The notes under the pieces were generated by a model. It searched no databases. It saw only the letters and a list, made by a program, of their open reading frames with translations, and was not told where the DNA came from. Position numbers and translations under genes: made by a program. Shown here in pieces: positions 1 to 7,770 of a DNA stretch of 64,000 nt. Each line of letters begins with the position of its first letter. Position 1 is the stretch's first letter. Location of the stretch: assembly GCF_008327685.1 (NCBI RefSeq), contig NZ_BDDE01000018.1:124001-188000 (forward strand), written 5' to 3'. The DNA is from Actinomadura sp. K4S16 (GTDB lineage: Bacteria; Actinomycetota; Actinomycetes; Streptosporangiales; Streptosporangiaceae).

Positions 1-885
1 CTCGGCGTTCTGCTCGGCGGAGATGCGGTCGGGCGTCAGGTCGGTGAGCGACTCGACGAAATCGGGCGGGATCGGCATGCCGCGCCAGGCGTGCAGGGCG
101 AATCCGTCCGGGTAGGCGAGGGCGGGGCCGTCGCCGCGGTGCAGCCGGCCGGGCTCGTCGCGGTACAGCTCACTGGGCCGCTCGGAGAGGATCACCAGCC
201 GCTCGTAGGGCCACCACCAGCCGGCCGACCGGGCGACTTCCGCCAGCCCGGTCAGCGGGCCGTCGAGCCGTCCGAGCGACTCGAACAACGCCAGCCACGG
301 CGCGTCGTGCTGGCCCAGGACGGCGTCGAGCGTGGCCGCGCGCAGCAGCGACTCGGCCGCGTCCTCCTCCGGGGTGGACCGCTCGTTCCCCGCCGCCATC
401 GACCGGCCGTGCGCCCGGTCGCCGACAGCCCCGCGCACGCGCGTCACCAGCGCCTGCACCTGGTCCCACAGCAGCCCGCCCGTCTCGGCCCAGGTGCGCG
501 GCCACTGCTCCGGCCCCTGTTCGGAGCAGGCCGCCGCGCGTTCGGCTTCCCAAGGCCGGGTGCGCACGTCCGTCAGGACGCTCCGCCCCGCCGCGTCGGC
601 GCCCAGGTCGGCGCGGGCCTGCTGGAGCAGGTCGTCAAGCCCGGCCTTCTCCAACGCCTCGCCATGCCCGGCGAGGACGGCCGCCGCGACGGCGCCCCGC
701 ATGGGGGAGGGCACCCACAGGTACCGCTCGGGGGGCTCCAACCCTGCGGCCGCGTAGGCGGCGGCCACGCCCGCCTCGGCGCGTGCACGGTCGGCGGGAC
801 CGGTGGCGAACGCCGCCGCCTGCCAGTCTCCGACCACGTAATGGGTCTCGCGTACCGTTCCGGTGAGCATCGTTCCGGTGAGCAT
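1..885 (-). CDS. DUF6745 domain protein (partial, 3' end outside window)
   Basis: The frame is open from ATG 885 to the window edge (295 codons) and its C-terminal part is cut off. The end of the visible part carries the features I associate with DUF6745: a WWWPYERLVILSERP segment, then GRLHRGDGPALAYPDG, then a HAWRGMPIPPDF segment and a DRISAEQNAE tail. The biochemical role of the family is not known to me. A GAGGGGCGGG ribosome site lies just upstream. The first five codons (MLTGT) are exactly duplicated, so ATG 870 is an alternative start. It follows the 108-residue gene at 897-1223 by 11 nt on the same strand, so the two are probably co-transcribed. Confidence 0.75.
   Translation of the reverse strand, partial: MLTGTMLTGTVRETHYVVGDWQAAAFATGPADRARAEAGVAAAYAAAGLEPPERYLWVPSPMRGAVAAAVLAGHGEALEKAGLDDLLQQARADLGADAAGRSVLTDVRTRPWEAERAAACSEQGPEQWPRTWAETGGLLWDQVQALVTRVRGAVGDRAHGRSMAAGNERSTPEEDAAESLLRAATLDAVLGQHDAPWLALFESLGRLDGPLTGLAEVARSAGWWWPYERLVILSERPSELYRDEPGRLHRGDGPALAYPDGFALHAWRGMPIPPDFVESLTDLTPDRISAEQNAE
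856..885. repeat. 15-bp tandem duplication at a start codon
   Basis: CGTTCCGGTGAGCAT occurs twice head to tail (856-870 and 871-885). Each copy carries the start codon and first four codons of the DUF6745 gene, giving two in-frame ATGs. Confidence 0.9.
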
Positions 886-896
886 CGTCCCGCCCC

Positions 897-1223
897 TCAG
901 TCGGCCACGACGCGGACCGCGCCGGGCACGTACTCGCGCTGGCGGATGACCCTGTACCAGCCCTTGGGCAGGGTGATCGCCGCGTGCTCCTCATGCACCA
1001 GCCGCCCGCCGGACGGCAGGTGCAGGTGGTCCGGGACGAGCGGGTCGGGGGTGCGCAGCAGCGTGCCGGGCGCGGCGAGGGCGTGGGCGTGCCCGGTGGC
1101 CTCACCACGGGCCAGCACCATGCGGCCCCGGCCGTCGCGCGGGGACGGCGGCAGCTCGCGGACGGCCTGCGGAACCGATTCCTCGGGCACGGGCAGGATC
1201 AGGACGTCTCCCTGTCGGTACAT
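897..1223 (-). CDS. small conserved protein upstream of DUF6745
   Basis: This is a 108-residue soluble protein that starts MYRQGDVLILPV. It has a central GEATGHAHAL segment and a HLPSGGRLVHEEHAAITLP segment with several histidines, then a basic end. No signal peptide or membrane segment is seen. I do not recognise a named family. The frame stays open upstream into the exporter gene, but ATG 1223 is the sensible start because upstream codons only read as a shadow of that gene. It sits directly upstream of the DUF6745 gene with an 11-nt gap. The MYRQGD..P.GH.H layout suggests a conserved small partner of DUF6745, which is inferred from position only. Confidence 0.7.
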   Translation of the reverse strand: MYRQGDVLILPVPEESVPQAVRELPPSPRDGRGRMVLARGEATGHAHALAAPGTLLRTPDPLVPDHLHLPSGGRLVHEEHAAITLPKGWYRVIRQREYVPGAVRVVAD

Positions 1224-1273
1224 GCCGCGAACGTAACGTCCCCCACCGACAAAACCGCCCTGGCCGCTCCCGG

Positions 1274-2671
1274 TCAGAAGCCGCGGGTCCGGCGGGCCGC
1301 CGGGCGGGCCCAGCGGCCCGACGCGCTGAGGCCGACGTGCTGGAACGCGCGGACGAGTTCGCCGCCGAGGTTCACGCCGGCGCCGAGCGCGAGCGCCACG
1401 GAGATCGCTCCGATGAGGCTCAGCACGCCCGCCTGCGGCGAACCGGTGTTGAGCTCGACCATGCCGCGGTAGAGCGCCGTCCCCGGCAGCAGCGGGCCGA
1501 TGGCGGGGACCACGAAGGGCATGACGGGCGCCCCGTGCCTGCGGGCGAGCCAGCTCGCCATGACACCGACGAGGGTCGCCGCCACGGCGGCGGCCAGGAC
1601 GGGTGGAACGTGCCATCCGCGGCCCAGGACGTACAGCACCCAGATCATCGCGCCGCCCAGGGCGACCGTGGTCAGCACGTCGCGCGGGGCGGCGAGGGAC
1701 ACCGCGAACGTCAGCGAGATGGCGGCGGCGGCCAGGACGGCGATGGGCTTCAGGCTCGCCGAGGGGGTGGGCAGGTGCACCACGTCGATCGGCACGCCCA
1801 TGTTCACCGCGAGGTAGACCACGGCGCCCAGCCCGGCCACGATCGCCGCGATCATGAAGAAGACCTCCAGGACCCGCGCCCCGGCGCTGACCAGGTCTCC
1901 GGTGATGCCGTCCTGGATGCTCGCCACCAGCGGGCGTCCCGGGAGCAGCGCCAGGATCGAGCCGGTGACGATCGTCGCGGCCTGGCCCGGGTTGCCGAGG
2001 GCCACCACCCCCGCGGCCGCCGCCGCTCCTATCGCGGCGGCCACCGACAGCTGGAAGAACTCCGCGATGCCCCGGCGCGCCAGCGCGGCGGCCGTGCGGT
2101 CGCCCAGCATCGTGGCGACGAACGCCGTGGTCGCCACCAGCGGCCCGCCGCCGGACAGCACGCTGCCCGACGCGGCGATGAGCCCGAGCGACACGACCAG
2201 CAGCCAGGTCGGGTACGGAGGGCGGCCCCTCTTGATCTCCGCGAGCCGCTTGTGGGCCTCCTCCAGTTCGAGCATGCCGATGGACGCGTCCTGGACGAGC
2301 TGGTGCAGCGCGGTGAGCCGCCAGTAGGCCGGAGTCCGCCGCCGGATGGCGCGCGCGCCCGTCATCGGCGCCGCGCCCCCTCCCGGGTGCGCCGAGACCA
2401 GGATGCTGGTCAGCGTGACCTGCACCTCGCAGCGGGGGAGTTCGTAGGCCACGGCCAGACCGAGCATCGCCTCGTTGACGCGCTCGGTGGTCTCGCCACT
2501 GGCCAGAAGGAGCTCGCCCACGCGCAGCACCAGATCGACGACGCGCGCGTCGACGATCTCGCTCGGCTCGTCTTCCGGCGCCTCGGGGGGCGTGGTGTCC
2601 ATCAGGACCTGCCATGTCCGCCGCAAGCGATCAGCCGCGCCCATTCCCCCCAGGTGTCCCTTCCCGCCCAT
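1274..2671 (-). CDS. threonine/serine exporter family protein (ThrE-like)
   Basis: A 465-residue integral membrane protein. The N-terminal ~220 residues form the soluble ThrE-type domain: DLVLRVGELLLASGETTERVNEAM, where the GE.LL.SG.ET.RVE-type pattern is the family hallmark, then a CEVQVTLTSI strand and a helix that leads into PTWLLVVSLG. About ten hydrophobic segments follow, in two sets, matching the fused ThrE plus ThrE_2 architecture of actinobacterial Thr/Ser exporters. It probably exports threonine or serine by proton motive force. ATG 2671 gives MGGKGHLGG. A second ATG at 2644 is possible but its ribosome site is too close. It appears monocistronic. Confidence 0.85.
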   Translation of the reverse strand: MGGKGHLGGMGAADRLRRTWQVLMDTTPPEAPEDEPSEIVDARVVDLVLRVGELLLASGETTERVNEAMLGLAVAYELPRCEVQVTLTSILVSAHPGGGAAPMTGARAIRRRTPAYWRLTALHQLVQDASIGMLELEEAHKRLAEIKRGRPPYPTWLLVVSLGLIAASGSVLSGGGPLVATTAFVATMLGDRTAAALARRGIAEFFQLSVAAAIGAAAAAGVVALGNPGQAATIVTGSILALLPGRPLVASIQDGITGDLVSAGARVLEVFFMIAAIVAGLGAVVYLAVNMGVPIDVVHLPTPSASLKPIAVLAAAAISLTFAVSLAAPRDVLTTVALGGAMIWVLYVLGRGWHVPPVLAAAVAATLVGVMASWLARRHGAPVMPFVVPAIGPLLPGTALYRGMVELNTGSPQAGVLSLIGAISVALALGAGVNLGGELVRAFQHVGLSASGRWARPAARRTRGF

Positions 2672-2830
2672 GAACCGATCTTGACTGGCAGGCTACCCAC
2701 CTGCCCGGCGTCCCCAATCCGTGGCCTGCGTCCCACCCTTCTCACTCACCGGCGTCGCCATGCGAATGCCGGGCGGCAGTGGCCGACGCAGCGCACTGGG
2801 GCCGCCGACCTGTGGCCGCGGCTCAGGACA

Positions 2831-3250
2831 TCAGGTGACGAAGTTCACGACCAAACCCACGGCAAGAGATGCCCCTGCGACTCCGGCCGCCAAGCAGGAG
2901 AACAGGCCGGGCCTGTCGTAGCCCTCCAAGCGAACGCGCTGAGGCTTGGCCGGGTCGTACCGGACGCGCAGCCGCGTCGAGCGGTCGATCGGATAGAGCC
3001 GACCGACCTTGGACTCCACTCTGACCTCGTCGCTGTCCGGCGGGCTGAAGGCGACCTCGGGATAGAAGCGGGGATCGCCCTCGCCGTCGGAGTCCTCACG
3101 GACTCCGACGATCTCCGCCTCGATCCACTGCCCGCGGACCAGGAGTCGGAAGTTGGCCCACGCTTCTACGAAGGCCCAGCAGGAAAGCCCTGTGCAGAGC
3201 GGGATCATAGCCGCCTTGATGGCCGTGTCGATCGTCTGTTCCCAGTCCAC
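2831..3250 (-). CDS. DUF3592 domain membrane protein
   Basis: 139 residues with a hydrophobic segment near each end (about 14-34 and 114-136). Between them lies a soluble beta-rich part that starts RGQWIEAEIVGV and runs through FYPEVAFSPPDSDE to LRVRYDPAKPQRVRL. That layout (TM, A.a.V..v, Y.P.v.f, v.YdP..p....l, TM) is typical of DUF3592 proteins, whose function is unknown. It starts at GTG 3250 and is divergent from the helicase gene across a 110-bp gap. Confidence 0.75.
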   Translation of the reverse strand: MDWEQTIDTAIKAAMIPLCTGLSCWAFVEAWANFRLLVRGQWIEAEIVGVREDSDGEGDPRFYPEVAFSPPDSDEVRVESKVGRLYPIDRSTRLRVRYDPAKPQRVRLEGYDRPGLFSCLAAGVAGASLAVGLVVNFVT

Positions 3251-3310
3251 TCGCGAAGAGTATCGGTCGCGCGGTGCAAGCCGTGATCAGCCGAAACCGG
3301 CCGTTTTCCA

Positions 3311-3325
3311 CAGAACGTCGTTCTG
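3311..3325. promoter_or_regulatory. palindrome upstream of the RecQ-like gene
   Basis: CAGAACGTCGTTCTG is a perfect inverted repeat with 7-bp arms around a central T, 35 bp before the helicase start and in the divergent promoter region. It resembles a LexA/SOS box, but the GAAC-GTTC spacing is 3 rather than the 4 of actinobacterial LexA sites, so its identity is open. Confidence 0.4.
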
Positions 3326-3360
3326 GTGCGGGTGCTCCGCGGCACTGGTACCAAGGACGC

Positions 3361-5451
3361 ATGAGCTCTTCGGACGGTCTGCGGGACGAGGCCGAGCGGT
3401 GCCTGCGCGCCCTCGCCGGTGACCACGCGCGGCTGCGCGACGACCAGTGGACGGCGATCAGCGCGCTCGTCGTCGAGCGGCGGCGCGCCCTCGTCGTCCA
3501 GCGGACCGGCTGGGGCAAGTCCGCCGTCTACTTCGTGGCGACCCGGCTGCTGCGCGAGCGCGGCGCCGGCCCGACCGTGATCGTCTCGCCGCTGCTGGCG
3601 CTGATGCGCAACCAGATCGAGGCCGCCGACCGGGCGGGCATCCGCGCCCGCACGATCAACTCGTCCAACACCGGCGACTGGGACCAGGTCTTCGCCGAGG
3701 TCGAGGAGGGCGCGGTCGACGTCCTGCTGGTGAGCCCCGAGCGGCTCAACAACCCCGACTTCCGCGATCTCGTCCTGCCGAAGCTCGCCGCGGGGGCCGG
3801 GCTGGTCGTGGTCGACGAGGCGCACTGCATCTCCGACTGGGGCCACGACTTCCGCCCCGACTACCGGCGGCTGCGCACCCTGCTGGCCGACCTGCCGCCC
3901 GGCATCCCGGTGCTCGCCACCACCGCGACGGCCAACGCCCGCGTCACCAAGGACGTCGCCGAGCAGCTCGCCGGCGACGACGCCCTGGTCCTGCGGGGCC
4001 CCCTCGAACGCGACTCGCTGCACCTCGCCGTGGTGAACCTCCCCTCCGCCGAGCAGCGCGTCGCCTGGCTGGGCGAGCACCTCGGCGACCTCCCGGGCTC
4101 CGGCATCATCTACACCCTCACCGTCGCCGCGGCCCACGAGATCACCGGCTGGCTCCGCGACCGCGGATACGAGGTGGCCGCCTACTCCGGCCAGACCGAG
4201 CAGGCCGAGCGCCTCCAGGCCGAGCGGGACCTCCACGACAACAAGCTCAAGGCCCTCGTCGCCACCAGCGCCCTCGGCATGGGCTTCGACAAGCCCGACC
4301 TCGGCTTCATCGTCCACGTCGGTGCCCCGCAGTCCCCGGTGGCCTACTACCAGCAGATCGGCCGGGCCGGTCGCGGCGTCGACCGCGCCGAGGTGATCCT
4401 GCTCCCCGGCCGCGAAGACCGCGACATCTGGGCCTACTTCGCAAGCCTGGCATTCCCTCCGGAGCACATCGTCCGCAGCACGCTGGACGTCCTTGACATG
4501 GCCGACCGCCCGCTCTCCACCACGGCCCTGGAGCCGATGGTCGACCTCAACCGGGCCCGCCTGGAGATGATGCTCAAGGTCCTCGACGTGGACGGCGCCG
4601 CCCGCCGCGTCAAGGGCGGCTGGACGTCCACGGGCGAACCCTGGTCCTACGACCGCGAGCGCTACGAGCGCGTCACCGCCGAGCGCCGCCGCGAGCAGCA
4701 GGCGATGCTCGACTACATCGCCACCACCGGCTGCCGCGAGGAGTTCCTGCGCCGCCAGCTGGACGACCCCGCCGCCGCGCCCTGCGGCCGCTGCGACAAC
4801 TGCACGGGCCGCCACTGGCCCACCGAGGTCACCCAGGAGAGCACGACCCAGGCCCGCGACCGCCTGCACCGCCCCGGCGTCGACATCGCCCCCCGCCGCA
4901 TGTGGCCGACGGGCGTGAAGGACGACCTGGGCGTCTCCGGCCGCATCAAGCCCGAGCTCCAGGCCGAGACGGGCCGCGCCCTCGGCCGCCTCACCGACAT
5001 CGGCTGGGGCAACCGCCTGCGCGGCCTGTTCGCCGCCGACGACACCGACGTCCCGGCCGACCTGGTGGACGCCGTCGTGAAGGTCCTCGCCGCCTGGGAC
5101 TGGACGGCCCGCCCCACCGGCGTCGTCACGATCGGCTCCCGCTCCCGCCCCCGCCTGGTCACGACGTTCGGCCGGCGCATCGCCCAGATAGGCCGCCTGC
5201 CCTACCTGGGCGTGACCCCCATCGGCGACCCCGCCCCCCGCCGCCACAACAGCGCCCAACGCCTCCGCTCCGTCTGGAACGCCCTGGCCGTCCCCCAAGA
5301 CCTGGCCGAGGCCCTAGTCGACAACCCCGGCCACATCCTCCTGGTGGACGACCGCATAGAAACCGGCTGGACAATGACCGTAGCCACCCGCCTCCTAAAA
5401 GAGTCCGGCGCTCAATCAACCCTCCCCTTGGCACTAGCTACGCCCACCTAA
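3361..5451 (+). CDS. RecQ-like ATP-dependent DNA helicase with phosphoribosyltransferase-like C-terminus
   Basis: 696 residues from ATG 3361; the frame is open further upstream but that stretch looks like promoter. Walker A is TGWGKS (49-54), DEAH 152-155 is followed by CISDWGHDFR, motif VI is QQIGRAGRG (331-339), and a RecQ-type zinc site uses Cys458, 475, 478 and 481. The C-terminal ~190 residues replace the usual HRDC domain. They end in ILLVDDRIETGWT, which looks like the PRPP-binding loop of a type I phosphoribosyltransferase (vlLVDDvxtTG). Such RecQ-PRT fusions are known in actinobacteria, but the role of the tail is unknown. It likely acts in recombination or repair. The last ~40 codons use A/T-ending codons unusually often. 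Confidence 0.88.
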   Translation: MSSSDGLRDEAERCLRALAGDHARLRDDQWTAISALVVERRRALVVQRTGWGKSAVYFVATRLLRERGAGPTVIVSPLLALMRNQIEAADRAGIRARTINSSNTGDWDQVFAEVEEGAVDVLLVSPERLNNPDFRDLVLPKLAAGAGLVVVDEAHCISDWGHDFRPDYRRLRTLLADLPPGIPVLATTATANARVTKDVAEQLAGDDALVLRGPLERDSLHLAVVNLPSAEQRVAWLGEHLGDLPGSGIIYTLTVAAAHEITGWLRDRGYEVAAYSGQTEQAERLQAERDLHDNKLKALVATSALGMGFDKPDLGFIVHVGAPQSPVAYYQQIGRAGRGVDRAEVILLPGREDRDIWAYFASLAFPPEHIVRSTLDVLDMADRPLSTTALEPMVDLNRARLEMMLKVLDVDGAARRVKGGWTSTGEPWSYDRERYERVTAERRREQQAMLDYIATTGCREEFLRRQLDDPAAAPCGRCDNCTGRHWPTEVTQESTTQARDRLHRPGVDIAPRRMWPTGVKDDLGVSGRIKPELQAETGRALGRLTDIGWGNRLRGLFAADDTDVPADLVDAVVKVLAAWDWTARPTGVVTIGSRSRPRLVTTFGRRIAQIGRLPYLGVTPIGDPAPRRHNSAQRLRSVWNALAVPQDLAEALVDNPGHILLVDDRIETGWTMTVATRLLKESGAQSTLPLALATPT

Positions 5452-5845
5452 CCCCGAAGCCCCGCACTCCCCACCCGGCACCCTTCCCAATCCCCGCCCT
5501 GCCACCACACGCAACACCCGAACGCGCAGGACGCCGAGCGCGCTCAACCCACCGGGCACGCGGCCTGCAACCACACGCGCGACGTGCCGGGGGCGTGTCG
5601 GGTGCCGGGCGTGCGCAGGCTGCCGGGCGCTCCTACCGCCGCACGCGGACGGCCGAGGCCCGGGTACCGGCGTGTTCGACCCGCCAGGCGGCCGGGCGTG
5701 CGATGTGTCGGGTGTCGGGCGTGCGCAGGCTGCGGTGGCCATGGTGGCGCGGCCCCTATTGGCCATTTTGGGGGTTGGCGTGAAGGCTGGCGGCGTGGGC
5801 GGGCAATAACGGGTGTCAGGGGAGCCACTCGGAAGGTGCCGACGC
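5452..5845. other. intergenic region with a dispersed 29-bp repeat
   Basis: I see no convincing gene. A 29-bp sequence that starts GTGTCGGGTG and ends GCGCAGGCTGC occurs at 5595-5623 and again at 5705-5733 with one mismatch. The rest is low-complexity GC-rich sequence. The 3' part must hold the promoter of the sigma-factor gene. Confidence 0.6.
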
Positions 5846-6430
5846 ATGGCCGCCACTGTTCCCTCGTCCGCGGCGCCGGCCGGGATGCCCGTGGAGCCCA
5901 GCGACGCCGTGGTGATGGCGGCGTCCCGTGGTGATCCTGAGCGGTTCTCGGAGATCTTCGACCGGTACTTCGCGGAGATCCACCGCTACGTCGCGTCCCG
6001 TCTCGGGGACGCCGCGGCCGACGACGTGGCCGCCGAGACGTTCCTGACGGCCTTCACGCTGCGGCACAAGTACGACACCGGACGCCCCCAGGCCCGCGCG
6101 TGGTTGTACGGCATCGCCACCAACCTCCTCCGGCGGCATCGCCGTTCCGAGACGCGGGCCTACCGGGCGGTCGGACGCGCGGCCGACGAGACCGACCACG
6201 CCGACCGGGTCGCCGAGATGGTCAGCGCGCAGGGGATGCGGCCCCGGCTGGCGGCGGCGCTGGCGGGCTTGGGCGCGGGAGACCGCGACGTCCTGCTGCT
6301 GGTCGTGTATGGCGACCTGGCCTACGAGGAGGTCGCGCAGGCACTCGGCATCCGCGTCGGGACGGTCGGCTCCCGGCTCAACCGGGCGCGGCGCAAGCTG
6401 CGCAAAGCCCTTGAAGGAGACGCGGAGTGA
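5846..6430 (+). CDS. ECF-type RNA polymerase sigma factor
   Basis: 194 residues from ATG 5846, chosen because GGAAGGTG lies at good ribosome-site spacing; GTG 5813 is the longer alternative. Sigma region 2 covers FSEIFDRYFAEIHRYVASR to AWLYGIATNLLRRHRR. Region 4 has the helix-turn-helix LAYEEVAQALGIRVGTVGSR. The stop codon overlaps the start of the next gene (TGATG), so the two are translationally coupled, as is usual for a sigma factor and its regulator or output protein. Confidence 0.9.
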   Translation: MAATVPSSAAPAGMPVEPSDAVVMAASRGDPERFSEIFDRYFAEIHRYVASRLGDAAADDVAAETFLTAFTLRHKYDTGRPQARAWLYGIATNLLRRHRRSETRAYRAVGRAADETDHADRVAEMVSAQGMRPRLAAALAGLGAGDRDVLLLVVYGDLAYEEVAQALGIRVGTVGSRLNRARRKLRKALEGDAE

Positions 6431-7086
6431 TGGACGAGATGCGCATGCTGCGGGAGTACCACGACGCCCGTCCCGGTCCGTCGTCCGAGGTGACCGCCCA
6501 GGCGCGAGCCCGGCTGGAGGAGAGGGCGCGGACACGGGAGCGCAGGTTCCGGGTGCGGCGGCCCTACGTGCTGGGCGTCGCGGCCATCGGCGCCGCGGCG
6601 GTCGCGACGGTGCCGCTCGGCGGAGGGTCGGGCGGTGACCAGGCGTACGCGGCCGAGCGCCTGCCGGACGGCCGGATCAAGGTGACGATGGACGACCTCG
6701 CAGGCCCACCGGCGATCATCCAGCGGCGGCTGGACAGGGTGGAACGCGAGCTCGCCGCGCTGGGCGTCAAGGCGGACATCGAACTGATCCCCTCCCAGAC
6801 GGAGTGTTCGAGCGTCCCGCGTGGTGATCTCGACGTGGAGGCCAACAGGCGTGCGAGCCCGGTCGATGACGGATGGCTCCTGCCCCACCGGGACAAGCGC
6901 GCGATCTTCTACGTGCATCCTGAACGCATCAAGCCCGGAAACACCCTGGTCTGGACGCTCGCCGTGACCCGCGCCGGAGGCATGACGGCGGTGCAGCTCA
7001 GCTTGTACCAGGTGCGCGGTCCGGCGAAGCCCTGCAATCCAGTGCCGCTCGGCGAGATACGCCCCCGGTTGGGCGGAGGCGGTTGA
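6430..7086 (+). CDS. membrane-anchored partner of the ECF sigma factor (CU044_5270-like)
   Basis: 218 residues. The first ~45 are cytoplasmic and charged (MDEMRMLREYHDARPGP...), a single membrane segment lies near 48-66 (YVLGVAAIGAAAVATVPLGG), and ~150 extracytoplasmic residues follow. This layout and the tight coupling to a sigma gene match the CU044_5270-type proteins common in actinomycetes. An anti-sigma-like role for the short N-terminal tail is plausible, but there is no zinc-binding H-x3-C-x2-C motif, so canonical ZAS anti-sigma function is not supported. Two extracytoplasmic cysteines could form a disulfide. Confidence 0.7.
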   Translation: MDEMRMLREYHDARPGPSSEVTAQARARLEERARTRERRFRVRRPYVLGVAAIGAAAVATVPLGGGSGGDQAYAAERLPDGRIKVTMDDLAGPPAIIQRRLDRVERELAALGVKADIELIPSQTECSSVPRGDLDVEANRRASPVDDGWLLPHRDKRAIFYVHPERIKPGNTLVWTLAVTRAGGMTAVQLSLYQVRGPAKPCNPVPLGEIRPRLGGGG

Positions 7087-7230
7087 TCCTGGTCCGCCCC
7101 CTCGCCCACGTCGGACCGGGAAGACGGAGGGACCGACCGACCTCTTGCCCGGCGGAGGTGGCGGATCCTGGTCCGCCCTCGCCTACAGCGGACCCGGGAG
7201 CGCGGAGGGACGATCTCTGCCCGGCCTTCG
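7074..7230. repeat. degenerate 79-bp tandem repeat
   Basis: The blocks that start GGCGGAGG and continue GATCCTGGTCCGCC (7085 and 7164) recur with a 79-bp period. Later matches are CGGAGGGA and CTCTTGCCCGG / CTCTGCCCGG. The first copy begins inside the last codons of the upstream gene. Confidence 0.7.
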
Positions 7231-7444
7231 CGGAGGGCGGATGCCGCGTGTGACCGCTGCCGCCGGTTGCGGCACGAGGCGGCTCTGGCGGTGACCGCGC
7301 TGGGCCGGGCCGTCTCGTCCTCGGCGTGCGGCGGCGGCCGCGCCGCTGGCGGGTGGACGCCGTGCCCCGCCGCGGGCCGGGTTCGCGGCAGGGGAAGAGT
7401 GTGCCGCCCGCGCGCCCCCGTGGGCGCGGGCGGGACGTTTTCGG

Positions 7445-7480
7445 GCCGGCCCGTGCGCGCGGCCCCGCGCACGGGCCGGC
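7445..7480. terminator. strong 15-bp hairpin
   Basis: GCCGGCCCGTGCGCG (7445-7459) pairs perfectly with 7466-7480 around a 6-nt loop. A second hairpin follows (GCCGCGGC at 7494-7501 and 7510-7517). No T-tract follows, so it could be a Rho-independent-like terminator typical of high-GC genomes or part of a structured transcript. Confidence 0.45.
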
Positions 7481-7700
7481 GTCCGGTCCCGGCGCCGCGG
7501 CGGAGAAGAGCCGCGGCGAACGGGAGTCGGGGCGCCGGGCGGCGGCCCCGGCGGCCGGCACCACCGGGGCGCGCCCGGGAGCGCCGCCGTCCTGGGAGTG
7601 GGACGGGTGACGGCGGCGGTGGAGCGGCTCGAAGGAAAGTGTTCTAGAGGTTAGAAAACTCTGTCCAGTTGTTTGGCAGAACATCTTGAGATAAGTTCAG

Positions 7701-7749
7701 GCGGAAATGTCATCATTTCCCGCTTAGTTGACCGCGCGGCCATTTCCGC
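7701..7749. promoter_or_regulatory. putative autoregulatory operator of the LysR-type gene
   Basis: GGAAATG-TCAT-CATTTCC (7703-7720) is a perfect 7-bp inverted repeat, extended by GC on both sides. A third half-site, CATTTCCGC, lies at 7741-7749. All three fall in the AT-rich stretch 22-70 bp before the start codon, as expected for a regulator that controls its own promoter. Confidence 0.5.
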
Positions 7750-7770
7750 GACCCGCCGGATGAGGTAGTA

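Larger units (their letters stand above)
7087..7770. other. long hairpin-rich intergenic region
   Basis: 684 bp without a convincing gene. The left part holds a degenerate 79-bp tandem duplication, the middle (7440-7620) is extremely GC-rich with strong hairpins, and the right 150 bp are markedly AT-richer and carry the promoter of the LysR-type gene. ORFs on either strand here are Arg/Pro/Gly-rich shadows. Confidence 0.7.

Noticed and set aside
91-1236. Long plus-strand frame across the DUF6745 region
   Set aside because: Pro/Arg/Gly-rich shadow of the minus-strand genes; no ribosome site and no recognisable domain.
3311-3325. LexA box
   Set aside because: The GAAC-GTTC spacer is 3 bases, not 4, so I list it only as a palindrome of unknown binder.
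3205-5298. 697-codon minus-strand frame opposite the helicase
   Set aside because: Antisense shadow; the opposite strand has complete helicase motifs.
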